A DNA stretch of 64,000 nt, from assembly GCA_018398815.1 (NCBI GenBank), contig CM031607.1, positions 92,656,491-92,720,490 of the forward strand. The letters run 5' to 3'. The position numbers and the translations under genes are program-made. Under the pieces are notes generated by a model that was given only the letters and a program-made list of their open reading frames with translations, made no database searches and had not been told where the DNA came from. Positions 11,605 through 22,045 of this stretch are shown here, one piece after another (position 1 is the first letter of the stretch; every line of letters starts with the position of its first letter). Origin of the DNA: Conus ventricosus. Lineage: Eukaryota; Mollusca; Gastropoda; Neogastropoda; Conidae.

Positions 11605-12990
11605 ATGGCGGGAATTGGAGATGAAAAAGATTATGATTTTAGTGATCTTGGAGACGCCGACATGGATGAAAGGGCTCCTTTGACACAGCACCCCTCAGCG
11701 CTCTCATTGCGGGATGAATTAGAGGGGGGGCAAAGGCTGAATTAACAGAAGATAAGGTCAGATCATTATACCAAAGTTTAGAACTAGAACCTCCCAAAAC
11801 TATATACCCTGATGATTTTGAACTAAAAGATAACCATTTGTATTTTAGAAACGACAAAGGAGAACGTGTTCCGCTTACGGATAAACGAGACGCATCAAAG
11901 TTTGTAGGCATGACTACAATTAAACAAAAGGCTCCGGTGGGGCGAGCAGAATCGCCTTGGCTTTACTGAACCAAAATTAAATCCGAAGAAAGTTGCTAAA
12001 CTTTAAAACACACAACAAGTACTCCCAACCAGATAACCAAATGCAAAACATGGAAAACCCGAAATTTAAATCAAAACAGCAGACCAAATAATAAAGGCAA
12101 TAGAAGCAAAAGCCCTTGAAGAAGAAGCAGAACCCACTGAAGAAGAAGAAACAGCATTTAAAAACAATACACGATCCGCCGCTACTACCTATGAGAGAAT
12201 TATTATCCCTTGATCGTCTTTTAAGAACCATAAAGGGGGAAATTTTTAAACAATTTAACAAAACTGGGTCAACTAGATAAGGATATGAAAAGAGAAAAAG
12301 AAAAAAATTGTTGAGGCTGACGACGCCAACTTAGGACCTGAAAATTAAAGAAAGAATAAGACAAAGACTAAAAATCTTGAAGAACGAAGATCAGCAAGAC
12401 TAGAAGCGCTGACTACTAACCGAGACCAATTACGAACTCAAGTGATAGAATAAGAGAAAAATATCCGGAAAAATTTTATATGAAGACACAACGCAGCAGA
12501 ACGAATACGAACGCTGTTTAGAGAGCAAGGCGTCACATTAGCAAGCGTTATAACGGCCTTAGGATTGCAATAAGTACACTGGTGATGGCTATTACAGGCG
12601 GTGGCGGAGGGGAAAGTTCAGTGCCCCCCCTCGCCATCTCCTGATAAATCATGGGTAAAAAAACAGCTTGATATCTTGCAAGTTTATTAAAAAAAATTAG
12701 CTGGTAAAGCTATAGACTCTTTACCCAGTATATTAGGGAGTGTTATTAGCTGGGGTTTTGTCTACCGCAAGCAAAGTAGTTGGGTTTATGGCCGAGCCCC
12801 TTATGGGCATTTTGTTCTCTTAATTAGTTGGATTTACTATTCAGTAAGATAAAGACCAAGTAATCCTAGGACAGTTAATCCAACAACTAGTGCTGTCTTT
12901 TATATTCATGGTCATCGCGAACAAGTCCGCGTCTTCGATGACCTTTGGGGTTTGGGTCTTGGGGATTGGTGACTTAATCTTGGGGTGTTT
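11605..12990 (+). pseudogene. Polinton coiled-coil protein with Gly/Pro hinge and hydrophobic C-terminus
   Basis: Starts MAGIGDEKDYDFSDLGDADM with an acidic head, followed by charged coiled-coil stretches near 12080-12190 and 12290-12480 (ARLEALTTNRDQLRTQV). Then come a conserved-looking LFREQGVTLASVITALGL block near 12515, a Gly/Pro-rich hinge near 12600, and a basic then hydrophobic C-terminal part (GKAIDSLPSILGSVISWG near 12705). I recognise this architecture from uncharacterised Polinton-encoded proteins of corals and molluscs. Its role is unknown; the C-terminus suggests membrane contact. Several frameshifts. Confidence 0.65.
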
Positions 12991-13129
12991 TTTTTTTATT
13001 GTTTGTAGTATTACTGGGCCCCGAATTTATGGGCGTTTTTCCAACCTTCTGTTCATTGCCTGCTATAAGAATTTCATTATTGTAGTTTATTATTGTACCT
13101 ATCTGGAGCCTGAGGGCAGAAGGCAGCAT

Positions 13130-14035
13130 GATAAACCAGTGCCAACAGCAAAGTCTACTTTCGATCTTGCGTATTGTAAACATTTGTATCTTTTTAAAAC
13201 TTGAAGGTAAATCAACTGTAGAATTAATGGCATCCTCTAAATTTGCTAAGTATTGTTTTTGCGCGTCAAAGCCAGTAGAAGGATCAGTTATGCTCGATCT
13301 TTGCCTGTGCTTGCGATCCTAGCAAACACCAAACATAAGTACAATAGAGTCGTTTTCGCTATTCCCGCTTTAGTTAGGCCCTCAGATGTTTCTAAATAAA
13401 TGTTGTCCATGCGTTTTATGCTCTTGCTCTATGGACCAAGGTGAACGCCTGTGCCTGAAGAGAAAGATGTGTAAGGAGGGTTCCAGTCATAGTTATACTT
13501 TCTGTGCACGCCCCACAAAATAAGGAGTGCCTAAAACCATGATTAAGATCCGACTTTTGTCTAAAGTCTGTCTTAACTTAATATTGAATTCGTACAAATC
13601 CTTTCAAAAACCTTCATGTCTATTCTGTTTCTGAATGGATTAAAGGTTGTCATTTGGGAATGGGCTCGCAGTTTAGTCAAAATACGTCTGAAGGTGTAAT
13701 AAAAATGAAATCTGTACACGACCTCACCAAAGGATCGGGATGATTTAAGTGATCAGCATACGACCCCTCCACACCCAGTTGATGCACAAAACACAGCAAA
13801 GTTTAACTGGTTCTGATAAAACTGCATCGATGACTGAACCACACTTTTGCGATGTAGTCTTTTTTAATAGGGGGTTAAGATATCTGCTTTAAAGGAGAAC
13901 TCACCTTTTATGAAAAGTGACAGTCTGGGTCACAGCAATGTCAAGAGTATCAGTTGCTAAAATTTTTAAGATTGTAGTGCAGCCCAACAGAATATTTTGC
14001 ATCTTAGTATATTTTAAAAACGCTCATTTTTATTT
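13130..14035 (-). pseudogene. Conserved Polinton protein of unknown role
   Basis: Pieces in changing frames give, from the N-terminal side, YRFHFYYTFRRILTKLR near 13700, MKVFERICT near 13610, a LGTPYF patch near 13530, YNYDWNPPYTSFSSGTG near 13480 and a helical tail (GLTKAGIAKT) near 13370. This matches a long uncharacterised protein encoded next to the capsid genes in invertebrate Polintons, by recollection. It is broken by many indels. Confidence 0.5.
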
Positions 14036-14045
14036 TGTTTAAAAA

Positions 14046-14739
14046 ATGTTTGTAACAATAACAACTCAAGACCGTCCTCCGTTTTTGAACATGATTGATA
14101 ACGATTTTCGGAACCAAAATGGTCGCGCTTCATGAAATATTCTACAAAGTCGTATGGTTTTTAATATAAGAATCCAAGAAGAATAATAAGATTAAAAAAT
14201 ATGACATGGAAGGAAACTTAGTTGACCATTTAAACATACCTGATGGTTATTACGGGTTTTGTTCGCTAAAAGAAGCAATGAGTAACTTTGACATTACTCT
14301 CAAACTTAACAATGCAAATTTGACAACAATGTTAACATTCAAAACCCGAAAAAGAAGTAGTAGGTTCTATTTTTACGGAGAGCTAGCTAAAATTTTTGGC
14401 TTTGCAACTGACAAACGAGACCTTCATAGTTTTAGAGTTTTCACCAGACGAAACTACTTATGAGGGGAAAGTCCGCTCGATCTTGCATTACTTCATTACT
14501 CTATGTTCATTTGGTGAGCTGAGCACTGATGAAAACTTATATGATGGAACGCCCCAAATGTTTTAAGAGCTCTTCCGTCAGGGAAAGGTGCATATTGCGA
14601 TTATGAAAATACAATTCCCTAATTTACAGTTTAAAAGATTAGTTTGTGGGGGGGTTGGATCATTTAATATAAAAATCAAAGACAAAGCGGGAAAAGTTGT
14701 GAAATGTGATAACCTGCCATTGTTTTGGAAATAAAATAA
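14046..14739 (+). pseudogene. Putative minor structural protein of Polinton
   Basis: Opens MFVTITTQDRPPFLN. The best frame (14206-14463) reads IPDGYYGFCSLKEAMSNFD, then a lysine-rich beta-like stretch and FYFYGELAKIFGFA. A later piece near 14655-14735 reads GSFNIKIKDKAGKVV and ends in a short hydrophobic strand. The beta-rich layout and the GYY...EL...N...FGF spacing resemble minor capsid-like or penton-like proteins of Polintons. I cannot separate that from other small structural proteins. Broken by stops near 14140 and 14461. Confidence 0.5.
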
Positions 14740-14749
14740 TACGCTACTA

Positions 14750-15590
14750 AAAAATAATTCGCGGGGCCAGAAGAATCAGGAGTTACATTAGCGCCTGTGA
14801 GGTGTATAAACTTAGAATTAAAAGACCTTGCAGGACGTGCGGACTTTGAACAAATGGTGAGATAGGCGCTTTGTATGGTTTTGAGTACACTAAAGATGGT
14901 GATTATAAACGCAAAGAGGTTGGCGACAGCAAAAAGTTCCTAAACTAGAACAACTGCGCAAACTAGAAGCAAATAATGTTGGCCATATGAATATAAAATA
15001 GTTCGAAAAACCCGACAGCAAATGGCACTTAGAACCTATTTAGAAAAGGGACATAAAATTTGAATTCTTTAAACCCCTTTACATTTTTTAGTCGTCAAAA
15101 AAGTTTCAGAAAAGCATTCAACTCAGGTCCTTTTACATGTAAGTCTTATGCCAGAGGACAATAGTCGAAAAAGGATTGAATAAAACCGTATGGAAATAAA
15201 CAGTACATCCTCCACAGAAGAGAAACGGTTTTAAAAGATGCTTCTACAAAATTACAATTCATTCCACAAATGAAATTAGGGGACACGTTCACATGATATT
15301 TTTAAATTTCTGTCTTAAAAGATGTGAAGAGGAATGGGGCTGTGGGTGTTAGTGACGTCCTTCTAAAAGGAATTCTAATTAGCTGGCAAAACTTAGACGT
15401 TGACAGTCTTAAGGTTACTGTCGTCGTTCTTAACAATGGTGAGGATATTAAGGTCATAACAACAAGCAAAAAAAATCAATATTAGTCTAAATAGAAACAA
15501 ACTTACAGAACTAAAAATTGGATTAATCTTACACATTTAGACCTTTTAGGATTTTATTATACTGAACAAGTTTTAACAGAGGCATGATAA
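14750..15590 (+). pseudogene. Unassigned Polinton coding remnant
   Basis: Short coding-like pieces in shifting frames: GPEESGVTLAPVRCINLELK near 14770, VPKLEQLRKLEANNVGHMN near 14940, a beta-like stretch (DSLKVTVVVLNNGEDIKVI) near 15400-15450, and LDLLGFYYTEQVLTEA near 15540. It lies between the putative structural protein and the ATPase. I do not recognise the family. Confidence 0.4.
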
Positions 15591-15628
15591 AACAATAACT
15601 GGATTAGATTAAGTTCTGTTATAAAAAT

Positions 15629-16234
15629 ATGGAGCAGTTAAACTTTATGACAAAACCCTCATTGTTCATTAATTTTTTGGACAAACTGGGTTTTGGAAAA
15701 ACAATTATCCTCGACCTGTTACAAACAGTTTATCGTTATAATTTTGATCATATTGTGATTTTCTGTCCAACACTTAAATGGGAAAAAAGCCCAATCATGA
15801 TAGGTTTATATGGACAGATGATAAACATATTTTTAGTTGATCCCAGCAATAAACTGAGTGAATGTCTAGAACGCTTTTTTATTATTGTTTGAGGGAACGC
15901 AGACGCTATTTATTATAGATGACTGTTCAGCAGAAAAGACATAATTAAAAAGGAAACACTTTGTCGAAACTAGCTTTCAGTGGAAGACATGCTGGGATAA
16001 GTGTGTGGGTTTTATGCCAGAAATATAACTCGGTTTTAAAAGACTTTAGAGAACAGTTAAAGACTGTAGTTTTATTTCACATGAAAGACAGAGATGCATT
16101 TGATGAAAGTTGCGTGAAAATGATGTTATTGAAAACGACAAGAAAAACATAGGATTAAACAAAAACTAAAATCTGAAAAGTTTAGTAAATTAGTATTGAA
16201 AACGGACAATCCCACACAGTATGTTTGTTTGTAG
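15629..16234 (+). pseudogene. Packaging ATPase (FtsK/A32-like) of Polinton
   Basis: A genome-packaging ATPase of the HerA/FtsK type. The start at 15629 opens MEQLNFMTKPSLFINF. The Walker A region is damaged: only GFGKT remains after a deletion. A hydrophobic strand ending FFIIV near 15885 precedes an acidic patch near 15915 (the Walker B region). SKLAFSGRHAGISVWVL near 15963-16012 is the conserved sensor-like block. The frame is interrupted near 15890 and 16150. The C-terminal codons, ending in YVCL, run about 55 bp into the right terminal inverted repeat. Confidence 0.85.
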
Positions 16235-16413
16235 GGGGCGTTATTTTTTGGTTTTGAAGTCTTACTTGTTAGAGAACAGTAATATGCCAATCCTAGGTCA
16301 CTTTCGCCAAAAACTTTGGTTGAGAGCAAGTAAGCCAGAATCCGCTTTTAGGCCACTTCGCCCGAAAACTTGGTGAGGAGCAAGTGAGTTTGAAGAATAT
16401 TTTATAGTTCTCT
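16179..16413 (-). repeat. Polinton right terminal inverted repeat
   Basis: Reverse complement of 1450-1691 with moderate divergence. Both tandem AAGTGGCC/AAGTGACC units are present. The outermost bases are TTATAGTTCTCT. The inner end overlaps the 3' codons of the ATPase. Confidence 0.93.
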
Positions 16414-16665
16414 AGGGAAAAAATTCAGGGGCAGAATTTGCTTAATAAAGAAGGAGTTTTGTCCCTTCGTACGTCATTTTTGATGTTAGATAGAAAATAT
16501 ATGTGTTTTCGTTCTTGATAAGCAAGTGTTTGGGTGTTCTTGTGACGTTCTATACCTATGTGTGTAATTACCACCAGAAAGTCTCTGTTCTATAATTATT
16601 TTGGTTACGATCAAGGGATTGCAATACTTTAAGATTGTCTGACTGATTGATTGCTAACACTGGAT
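16414..16665. other. Flank right of Polinton
   Basis: About 250 bp with no supported gene. It does not continue the Tc1-like sequence found left of the Polinton, which is why no target duplication can be shown. Confidence 0.4.
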
Positions 16666-16669
16666 GAAG

Positions 16670-17755
16670 TTTATGTAATGATCTGTGGTGATCTGAACAG
16701 CTGGATTTCAACTGTTTCTCTGCCTCGGCCAGTTAACGATGAAATACAAATTTTTAAGACAGCACAGTATATTTGAAGCGTCATTCTCAAGATACACATT
16801 TAAAAACTTATGGTAAATTATTTATTAATATGTGCAATGCCCTTGATTAAGTAGTTCTTAATGGTTCATGTAATGGCCACCAGGAAGATCGCTACAAATA
16901 TATCGGAGAAAATGGATGTAGCGTGAACGATTACTTCAATTTGTCCAATGCATTTTATGATATTATGTGATTCATAAGAAACGCGTGTTATTGATCGTAT
17001 TGAATCCGACCACTGTCCTCTTCATCTTGTTCTTTCTGTTCAGAATATTTCTTGTGGAAATGGTAACAAGGAGATTCAAATCATTGAAAAATTTGTATGG
17101 AATGAACACAACAGTCAGGTTTTTTAATGAAAAACTCTGTGACGCTGAAGCTCTCAGTAGACTGGAAAATACCTTAGGGCTAATTGATACAAATATTGAT
17201 GAATCGCTGAATGTGTTTAGCGATTGTACATGTTCTACATGCATGAAAAGAGCTATAAAGGTGGACTCGACTAAACATAAAGAGGGATGGTTCGACGTAG
17301 AATGTAATCTTAACAAGAGAAAAGTGCGTAAATTGTTGAGTATAATTCGTAGAACTCGAGATAAGAATGATAAAAATGTGTATGTGAGGGCTAGAAGTGA
17401 ATACAAAAAAATGTGTTAGTTAGAAAGGAAAGAGGATGTAATAGAAGTATGTTAGAAGAACTCACAGCATCTGCTCATAATCAAAAGGATTTTTGGGGCT
17501 GCATGAAAACAAATTCGCTGAAATGAAAAAAAAAAACACCCACAAAAACAACAACAGAAATGATATTCTATTAGATGAATGGTTCCGACATTTTGAGTCC
17601 TTACTAAACATAGATTTACCAAATTATTATGATTATGCTGTGCCAAATGTGGAAAATGAAATCATGGACCATCCCATTTCAAAAGATAAAGTTTTGCTAG
17701 CACTTTTAGTACCGCCGATCGGTGACAAGGAGCCACCACTGTTTCGCCTTTGAGG
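16670..17755 (+). pseudogene. LINE ORF2 fragment: endonuclease end and linker
   Basis: Non-LTR retrotransposon remnant. The endonuclease core shows ICGDLNSW near 16680 and the final ESDHCPLHLV motif near 17003. The linker before the reverse transcriptase follows in the 16967-17419 frame (WFDVECNLNKRKVRKLL). It continues after a frameshift to 17753 (DILLDEWFRHFESLLN). No reverse transcriptase follows: the sequence ends at a poly-T/poly-G tract at 17769. The missing 5' end, stops and missing RT mark it as dead. Confidence 0.78.
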
Positions 17756-17768
17756 GATACTGCGTTGC

Positions 17769-17802
17769 CTTTTTTTTTTTGGGGGGGGGGGGGGGGGGGG
17801 AA
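17769..17802. repeat. Poly-T then poly-G tract
   Basis: A run of T followed directly by more than 20 G. It marks the abrupt end of the LINE fragment. Similar T-then-G or C-then-T tracts lie at 21170-21224 and 47548-47595. Length may be unreliable in an assembly. Confidence 0.85.
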
Positions 17803-18668
17803 GATCCATATCTCCCGGCTCTCGGCATCAGGTTTTCACCTTTGGGTGAGAACCGAACCTTAGTACTCCGTACGAGTGCTGTCATCTTGCCTAGTTACCC
17901 TTTTGGTAGTATACCTGTGATCGGCATCACAGTCGTGAATCCCCGTATTCACTTAGAGGCAGAAGCCTGTTTTTCTAAATTCTTAGGCCCTGACCAGGGT
18001 TCAGATGCGAGCCGTGCAGGGCTTACTATTCCAGCTCCTCAGGGAGTCCGTTCACAAGTCTGGTTGGTGAGTACGTTGCATAGTTAGTTCATATCTATTT
18101 CTTTTTTCTTTTTTTTATTTATTTCCAATGGCCAAATCTATTTTAAAGAATTGGTTTTCTTCTCAGCTATTACTTTAATTCTTACATTATTTATTTTGTT
18201 GTGTTTGAGAATTATTTTCGTTTATCATTTTATTACCATTTCGTTTACACCAACTTTTAATTATTCATTTACTTCTAGGCCATTTTTTTTTACATTTACA
18301 GCAGTAGGGCGTGTTATTCATTTTCCCCTCCAAATATGCAGTGTTGTTGTGTTCTGCGTGTTGTCGCGTGCCTGTACCACATTCCGGGTCATGTGTCTGG
18401 CCACACGTGTTTTGTGTGTTGGTGGTCGTTACTTGTAAATGCGCTTGGTCAGGACTTAGGCTTTTTCTTTTCCATTTTTTTTGTCATTCTTGTAAATATT
18501 TAGGGCGCCCTAAGTTTATGTGCCGCTGTTAACGCTTCCAGCTTTTGGTTCCGAAAAGGAGAGTCGTCCCCAGGGAGATGATTCGTTTGTTTGTTTTTTA
18601 TATAGCTTAAGAGAGCCAACCCCGGGTTGTTTGACATAAACGGTTGTGAACGTTTATTGGGTATATGT
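17803..18668. other. Non-coding DNA of unknown origin
   Basis: About 870 bp with overlapping short frames but no recognisable domain. It continues, after removal of the RTE insertion, with the sequence right of 19826, so 17803-18676 plus 19827 onward were once contiguous. Confidence 0.5.
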
Positions 18669-18676
18669 ATGTAGGC
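18669..18676 (+). repeat. Left copy of 8-bp target duplication ATGTAGGC
   Basis: ATGTAGGC lies immediately before the truncated RTE-type coding sequence and recurs at 19819-19826 just after its trinucleotide tail. This marks the borders of that insertion. The ATG part overlaps the repeat tail on the right, so the true length may be 6-8 bp. Confidence 0.7.
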
Positions 18677-19818
18677 TCAGAGAGACCTGTTCCACAACTT
18701 CATTGACTTTAGGAAAGCGTTTGACAGGGTGTGGCACAAGGGTCTGTGGCAGGTGCTCAGAAAGTTTGGCATAGAGGAGGGTCTCGTCCAAACCATCCAG
18801 GCGCTGTATAACACCGCCAGCAGCGCAGTCCTCCTCAACAACCAGATAGGGGACTACTTCAAGACCACAGTTGGAGTCCGTCAAGGCTGCCTGCTATCTC
18901 CCGTACTGTTCAATCTCTTCCTGGAAAACATCATGCGTGAAACCCTCCATGACTTCCACTCCACTGTCTCCATTGGAGGAAGAATCATCAATAATCTGAG
19001 GTTCGCAGATGACATCGACCTGATGGGAGGCAGCAACGAAGAACTACAAGACCTGACAAAGAGACTGGAAGAAAGGGCAGGTGCATATGGAATGGAAGTG
19101 AGCACAGAAAAAAGCAAAGTCCTGGTCAACAGCACAACCAACACCCATGCTGAAATCTACATGAACGGACAACAGCTTGAAGAAGTGGGCGCTTTCAAAT
19201 ACCTTGGCGCCACTCTCACCAAAGACGGTCGCTCTACAACAGAAATCAAGACCAGACTAGCGATCGCAACAGCAGCAATGGCAAAGCTAAACAAGATCTG
19301 GAAGAGCAGGGAGATCAGCTTTCCTACAAAGATGAAGCTGTACAAGTCCCTGGTGCTGTCCATCCTGCTGTATGGCTGCGAAAGCTGGACCATGACAGCA
19401 GAGACCACCAAGAGAATCCAGACGTTTGAAACTAAATGCTTCAGGCGCTTGCTCGGGATCTCTTGGCAAGATCGGAAGACAAACGACCTTGTGCGGAGCC
19501 AAATAACATCACTTGCAGGCCCCAAGAACCCCTCTTGGCAACAGTCAAGAAGAGGAAGCTGTCGTGGTTCGGGCATGTCATACGCCACAATTCACTGCCC
19601 AAAACAGTCATCCAGGGCACGCTGGAAGGCGGCAGACGAAGGGGACGACAAGCCAAATGCTGGATGGACAGCATCAAAGAATGGACCAGGATGGATGGCC
19701 CTACGCTGATGCGACAGGCAGAGGACAGGGCCGGATGGCGGTGCCTGGCTTCGAGAGTGTCTCTCATCTCTCCTCTACGCCCATCATGGGCAAGAGAATG
19801 ATGATGATGATGATGATG
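18677..19818 (+). pseudogene. RTE-type LINE reverse transcriptase, 5'-truncated
   Basis: Target-primed reverse transcription enzyme of a non-LTR element. The long frame (18729-19709) shows FIDFRKAFDRVWHKGLW at its edge, GVRQGCLLSPVLFNLF, the catalytic RFADDIDLM near 19008, and the thumb-like KYLGATL. The post-RT region has LLYGCESWTM and RLLGISWQDRKTND. A frameshift near 19510 moves the C-terminal part (KLSWFGHVIR, RRRGRQAKCWMDSIKEWTRM) to another frame ending at 19801. A GAT/ATG repeat tail (19798-19820) closes the copy, as is usual for RTE-like elements. The endonuclease is missing through 5' truncation. One of the better-preserved elements here. Confidence 0.9.
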
Positions 19819-19826
19819 ATGTAGGC
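19819..19826 (+). repeat. Right copy of target duplication ATGTAGGC
   Basis: Pairs with 18669-18676 and closes the RTE-type insertion. Confidence 0.7.
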
Positions 19827-21169
19827 AAATTGTCTGAACCGGATAAATTTTGTATTTAATACTATTTGAGAACTGAAATTAGCAAGCGCTCTGCCAGTGC
19901 GTTCCGTGCCTGTCCTTGTTACTCTCTGTAATGGATGTCTGCTTACGGGGTTTTGCTTTGCACCTGTTTTATATGGGAAACCGTCTTTTGTGTGTTTTCC
20001 AGGATTTGTTGTTGTTTTTCCTCCTTTTCCTCACCAGTGGCTGATTTACCTATGTGCCGCTGTTGCTGCCACCGACCTTGCAGCCGTTGCCGGTCTCGCC
20101 GCCTTTGCGGTTTCAGCTGTTGCCGCCATCGGTACTGCAGCTGCTGCTGCGACCGCGGCTTGACCACGCTGCCTCCTTCATCTTCTTCATCGCCCCCATC
20201 ATCCCTCCCCATTCCTCTTGCAATCTTCAGCCTTTCTCCTCCTCGCCCCTCTCCCGGGAACCCGCAAGGACCTCGCCTCTGGGTCGGAGCGAGGACGCAC
20301 CAGTCCGCTGTGCGCCATCTTTGGAGAGAGGACCTTCATCCTGATCTCTTCATCTTGTGTTGCGCCGGCGACCCCACTCTCTACCCCTACAGCTTCGTGG
20401 GTCGCTGGTGCCACTGCTGTACCTGCTGCATACAGGTGTTGGACGGCCGCCACACTGTGTGCCTGGTTTGAGTGCATCTCACCCTCGAACCTTCGTGCCC
20501 TCGTCGTTGTGTGTAACGGTGTCTCCTTCGAAGGAGATAGGACGCTATCCTGTCTGCGACGTGGTGTGTATCCGACGGGCGGACGCGCTCTCCCTTCGCC
20601 GGACCCGCGCAGGACTGTCTCACGGTTGAGGCTTTGGGGGAGTCGGTCCGTAAGTCTGGCATCCACGCATTTTAATGCAGAGATAAAGGACAGGCATTAC
20701 ATCAATTTTGTCAGCAGAGCGCTTTACAATTCTATTATAGTTATGTTTGCCTAACATGAATGTTTTGTTTTGTATTTTCACATATACTTGCTTTCCAGGG
20801 TTGTCGCCGCTGTATGGTGCGTTTTTTGTGTGCAGGGTTCCAGTTTATCCATCACGCCCAGTTTAACCATGCACTGTTTATCGATCTTTCTGTGAATAAC
20901 TGTTCCTTCTTCTGTTAGCGGTATAAAAAAAAGGTGAAATTAATGTGGGATGTTTAATTACAGTCCTTAGCAGTTGTCTCCCCCAGTATACTACCCCATT
21001 CTTAGGGTATTGCCCAAGACGCCCCCTTTGTTTGTTTGTTGTTGTTTTTTAGGCCTGTCTTATTTAATGATCCGGTGCTAAAATTTCTCCTTCTGAACCG
21101 TAATCCCGTCCCATCCCACAGGCTGTTTGTCTTCGATTTACTGCTTGGCAACTCTGATCACCCTTAATT
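19827..21169. other. GC-rich non-coding stretch
   Basis: Includes a GC-rich section (about 20040-20680) open in several frames at once on both strands. This is what base composition alone produces. No domain is recognisable. A CpG-rich promoter or 5' exon is possible but unsupported. Confidence 0.4.
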
Positions 21170-21177
21170 TTTTTTTC

Positions 21178-21208
<31 letters not shown>

Positions 21209-21224
21209 GGGGGGGGGGGGGGGG
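21170..21224. repeat. Poly-T/poly-G tract
   Basis: Long T-rich run followed by about 18 G. Second instance of the T-then-G pattern in this window. Confidence 0.85.
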
Positions 21225-21361
21225 TCAGATTTTGGCAAGCATTACTGTTTAAAAAAAAATCTTCCTTGACCCCTTTGATTGCATTCCAGCTCCACCTTAC
21301 CTTCTGGCCCCACCCAGAATCCGGCCTGGACGTTAACATCAGTTGAGAGAGTATTCGATTA

Positions 21362-21363
<2 letters not shown>

Positions 21364-21427
<64 letters not shown>
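21364..21427. repeat. (GT)n microsatellite
   Basis: Uninterrupted GT dinucleotide run of about 31 copies. Confidence 0.97.
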
Positions 21428-21430
<3 letters not shown>

Positions 21431-22045
21431 TCCATTTTTTTACAGCCCTATGGAGTTATTATAAGTGTATACCCGTCCTTATATATGTATGTAAACGTGG
21501 TGTGAACATCTATGTTTTTTGTGACAGTAAAGTTTCATTTTTTTGTACTCGTATTTCCGTGTTTGGATTTGGTGTTAACGCGATTGAGTTGGGACTGATC
21601 ATAGCGTTTCCCTTGAACAATTACCACGTGACTTCACCCACGTGACACAATGACTGTAAGAAATATTCAATAATAAAGAAAGCTTGCTCTTATGTCTTAG
21701 ATTGAAGAAATAGGGGGAGATAAACGTTCATATCTGCAGTGGTAGATAATTCTGCCTAACTGACAGTATGTGCTTGAGTGGGTGAATGGGGAATAATAAG
21801 TGCTTCTGAAAATGAGCCTTCAGCAAGCTTATAGTCTCCAAGGGGGAGACAATCTCCAGTGGGGGAGGAAACTCACTAATATATAACTCCTGGTCAGATA
21901 CCGGTATTTCGTTGTTTCTCAGTGACGGCGGAAAGTGGTAACTTGACTCCTCTGCCTTTTCGGTTTTAAGAAGAATGGTATCCCAGAAAAAGGCTGGTGT
22001 GCAATACCATAGGATGTTTGTTGAGTTTTCAAAAACCAATCAAAG
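21428..22045. other. Non-coding, nothing recognised
   Basis: About 600 bp with a short palindromic patch around 21835-21855 (GTCTCCAAGGGGGAGAC) but no gene that I can support. Confidence 0.4.

Larger units (their letters stand above)
1450..16413. mobile_element. Polinton/Maverick, about 15 kb, degraded
   Basis: Polintons are large self-synthesising DNA transposons with virus-like gene sets. The outer bases read AGAGAACTATAA at the left and TTATAGTTCTCT at the right, giving the AG...CT ends typical of the class. Between them lie remnants of an integrase, a protein-primed family B DNA polymerase, a double-jelly-roll-type capsid protein, an FtsK/A32-like packaging ATPase and several small proteins of the kind found in invertebrate Polintons. 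Every larger gene carries stops or frameshifts, so the copy is a fossil. The expected 6-bp target duplication is not seen: the flanks are ACCACA and AGGGAA. No cysteine protease could be assigned. Confidence 0.93.

Noticed and set aside
1450..16413. An active endogenous virus
   Set aside because: All large genes carry multiple frameshifts or stops and the ATPase nucleotide-binding loop is damaged; it is a transposon fossil.
19943..20754. Long overlapping frames on both strands in GC-rich DNA
   Set aside because: Open in up to five frames at once with low-complexity Cys, Arg or Pro content and no domain; expected from base composition.
21064..21464. Frames of repeated Thr-His or Val-Cys
   Set aside because: They are translations of a GT microsatellite. 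The same holds for frames at 23643-24016, 27110-27417, 30831-31276, 56399-56686 and 57686-57998.
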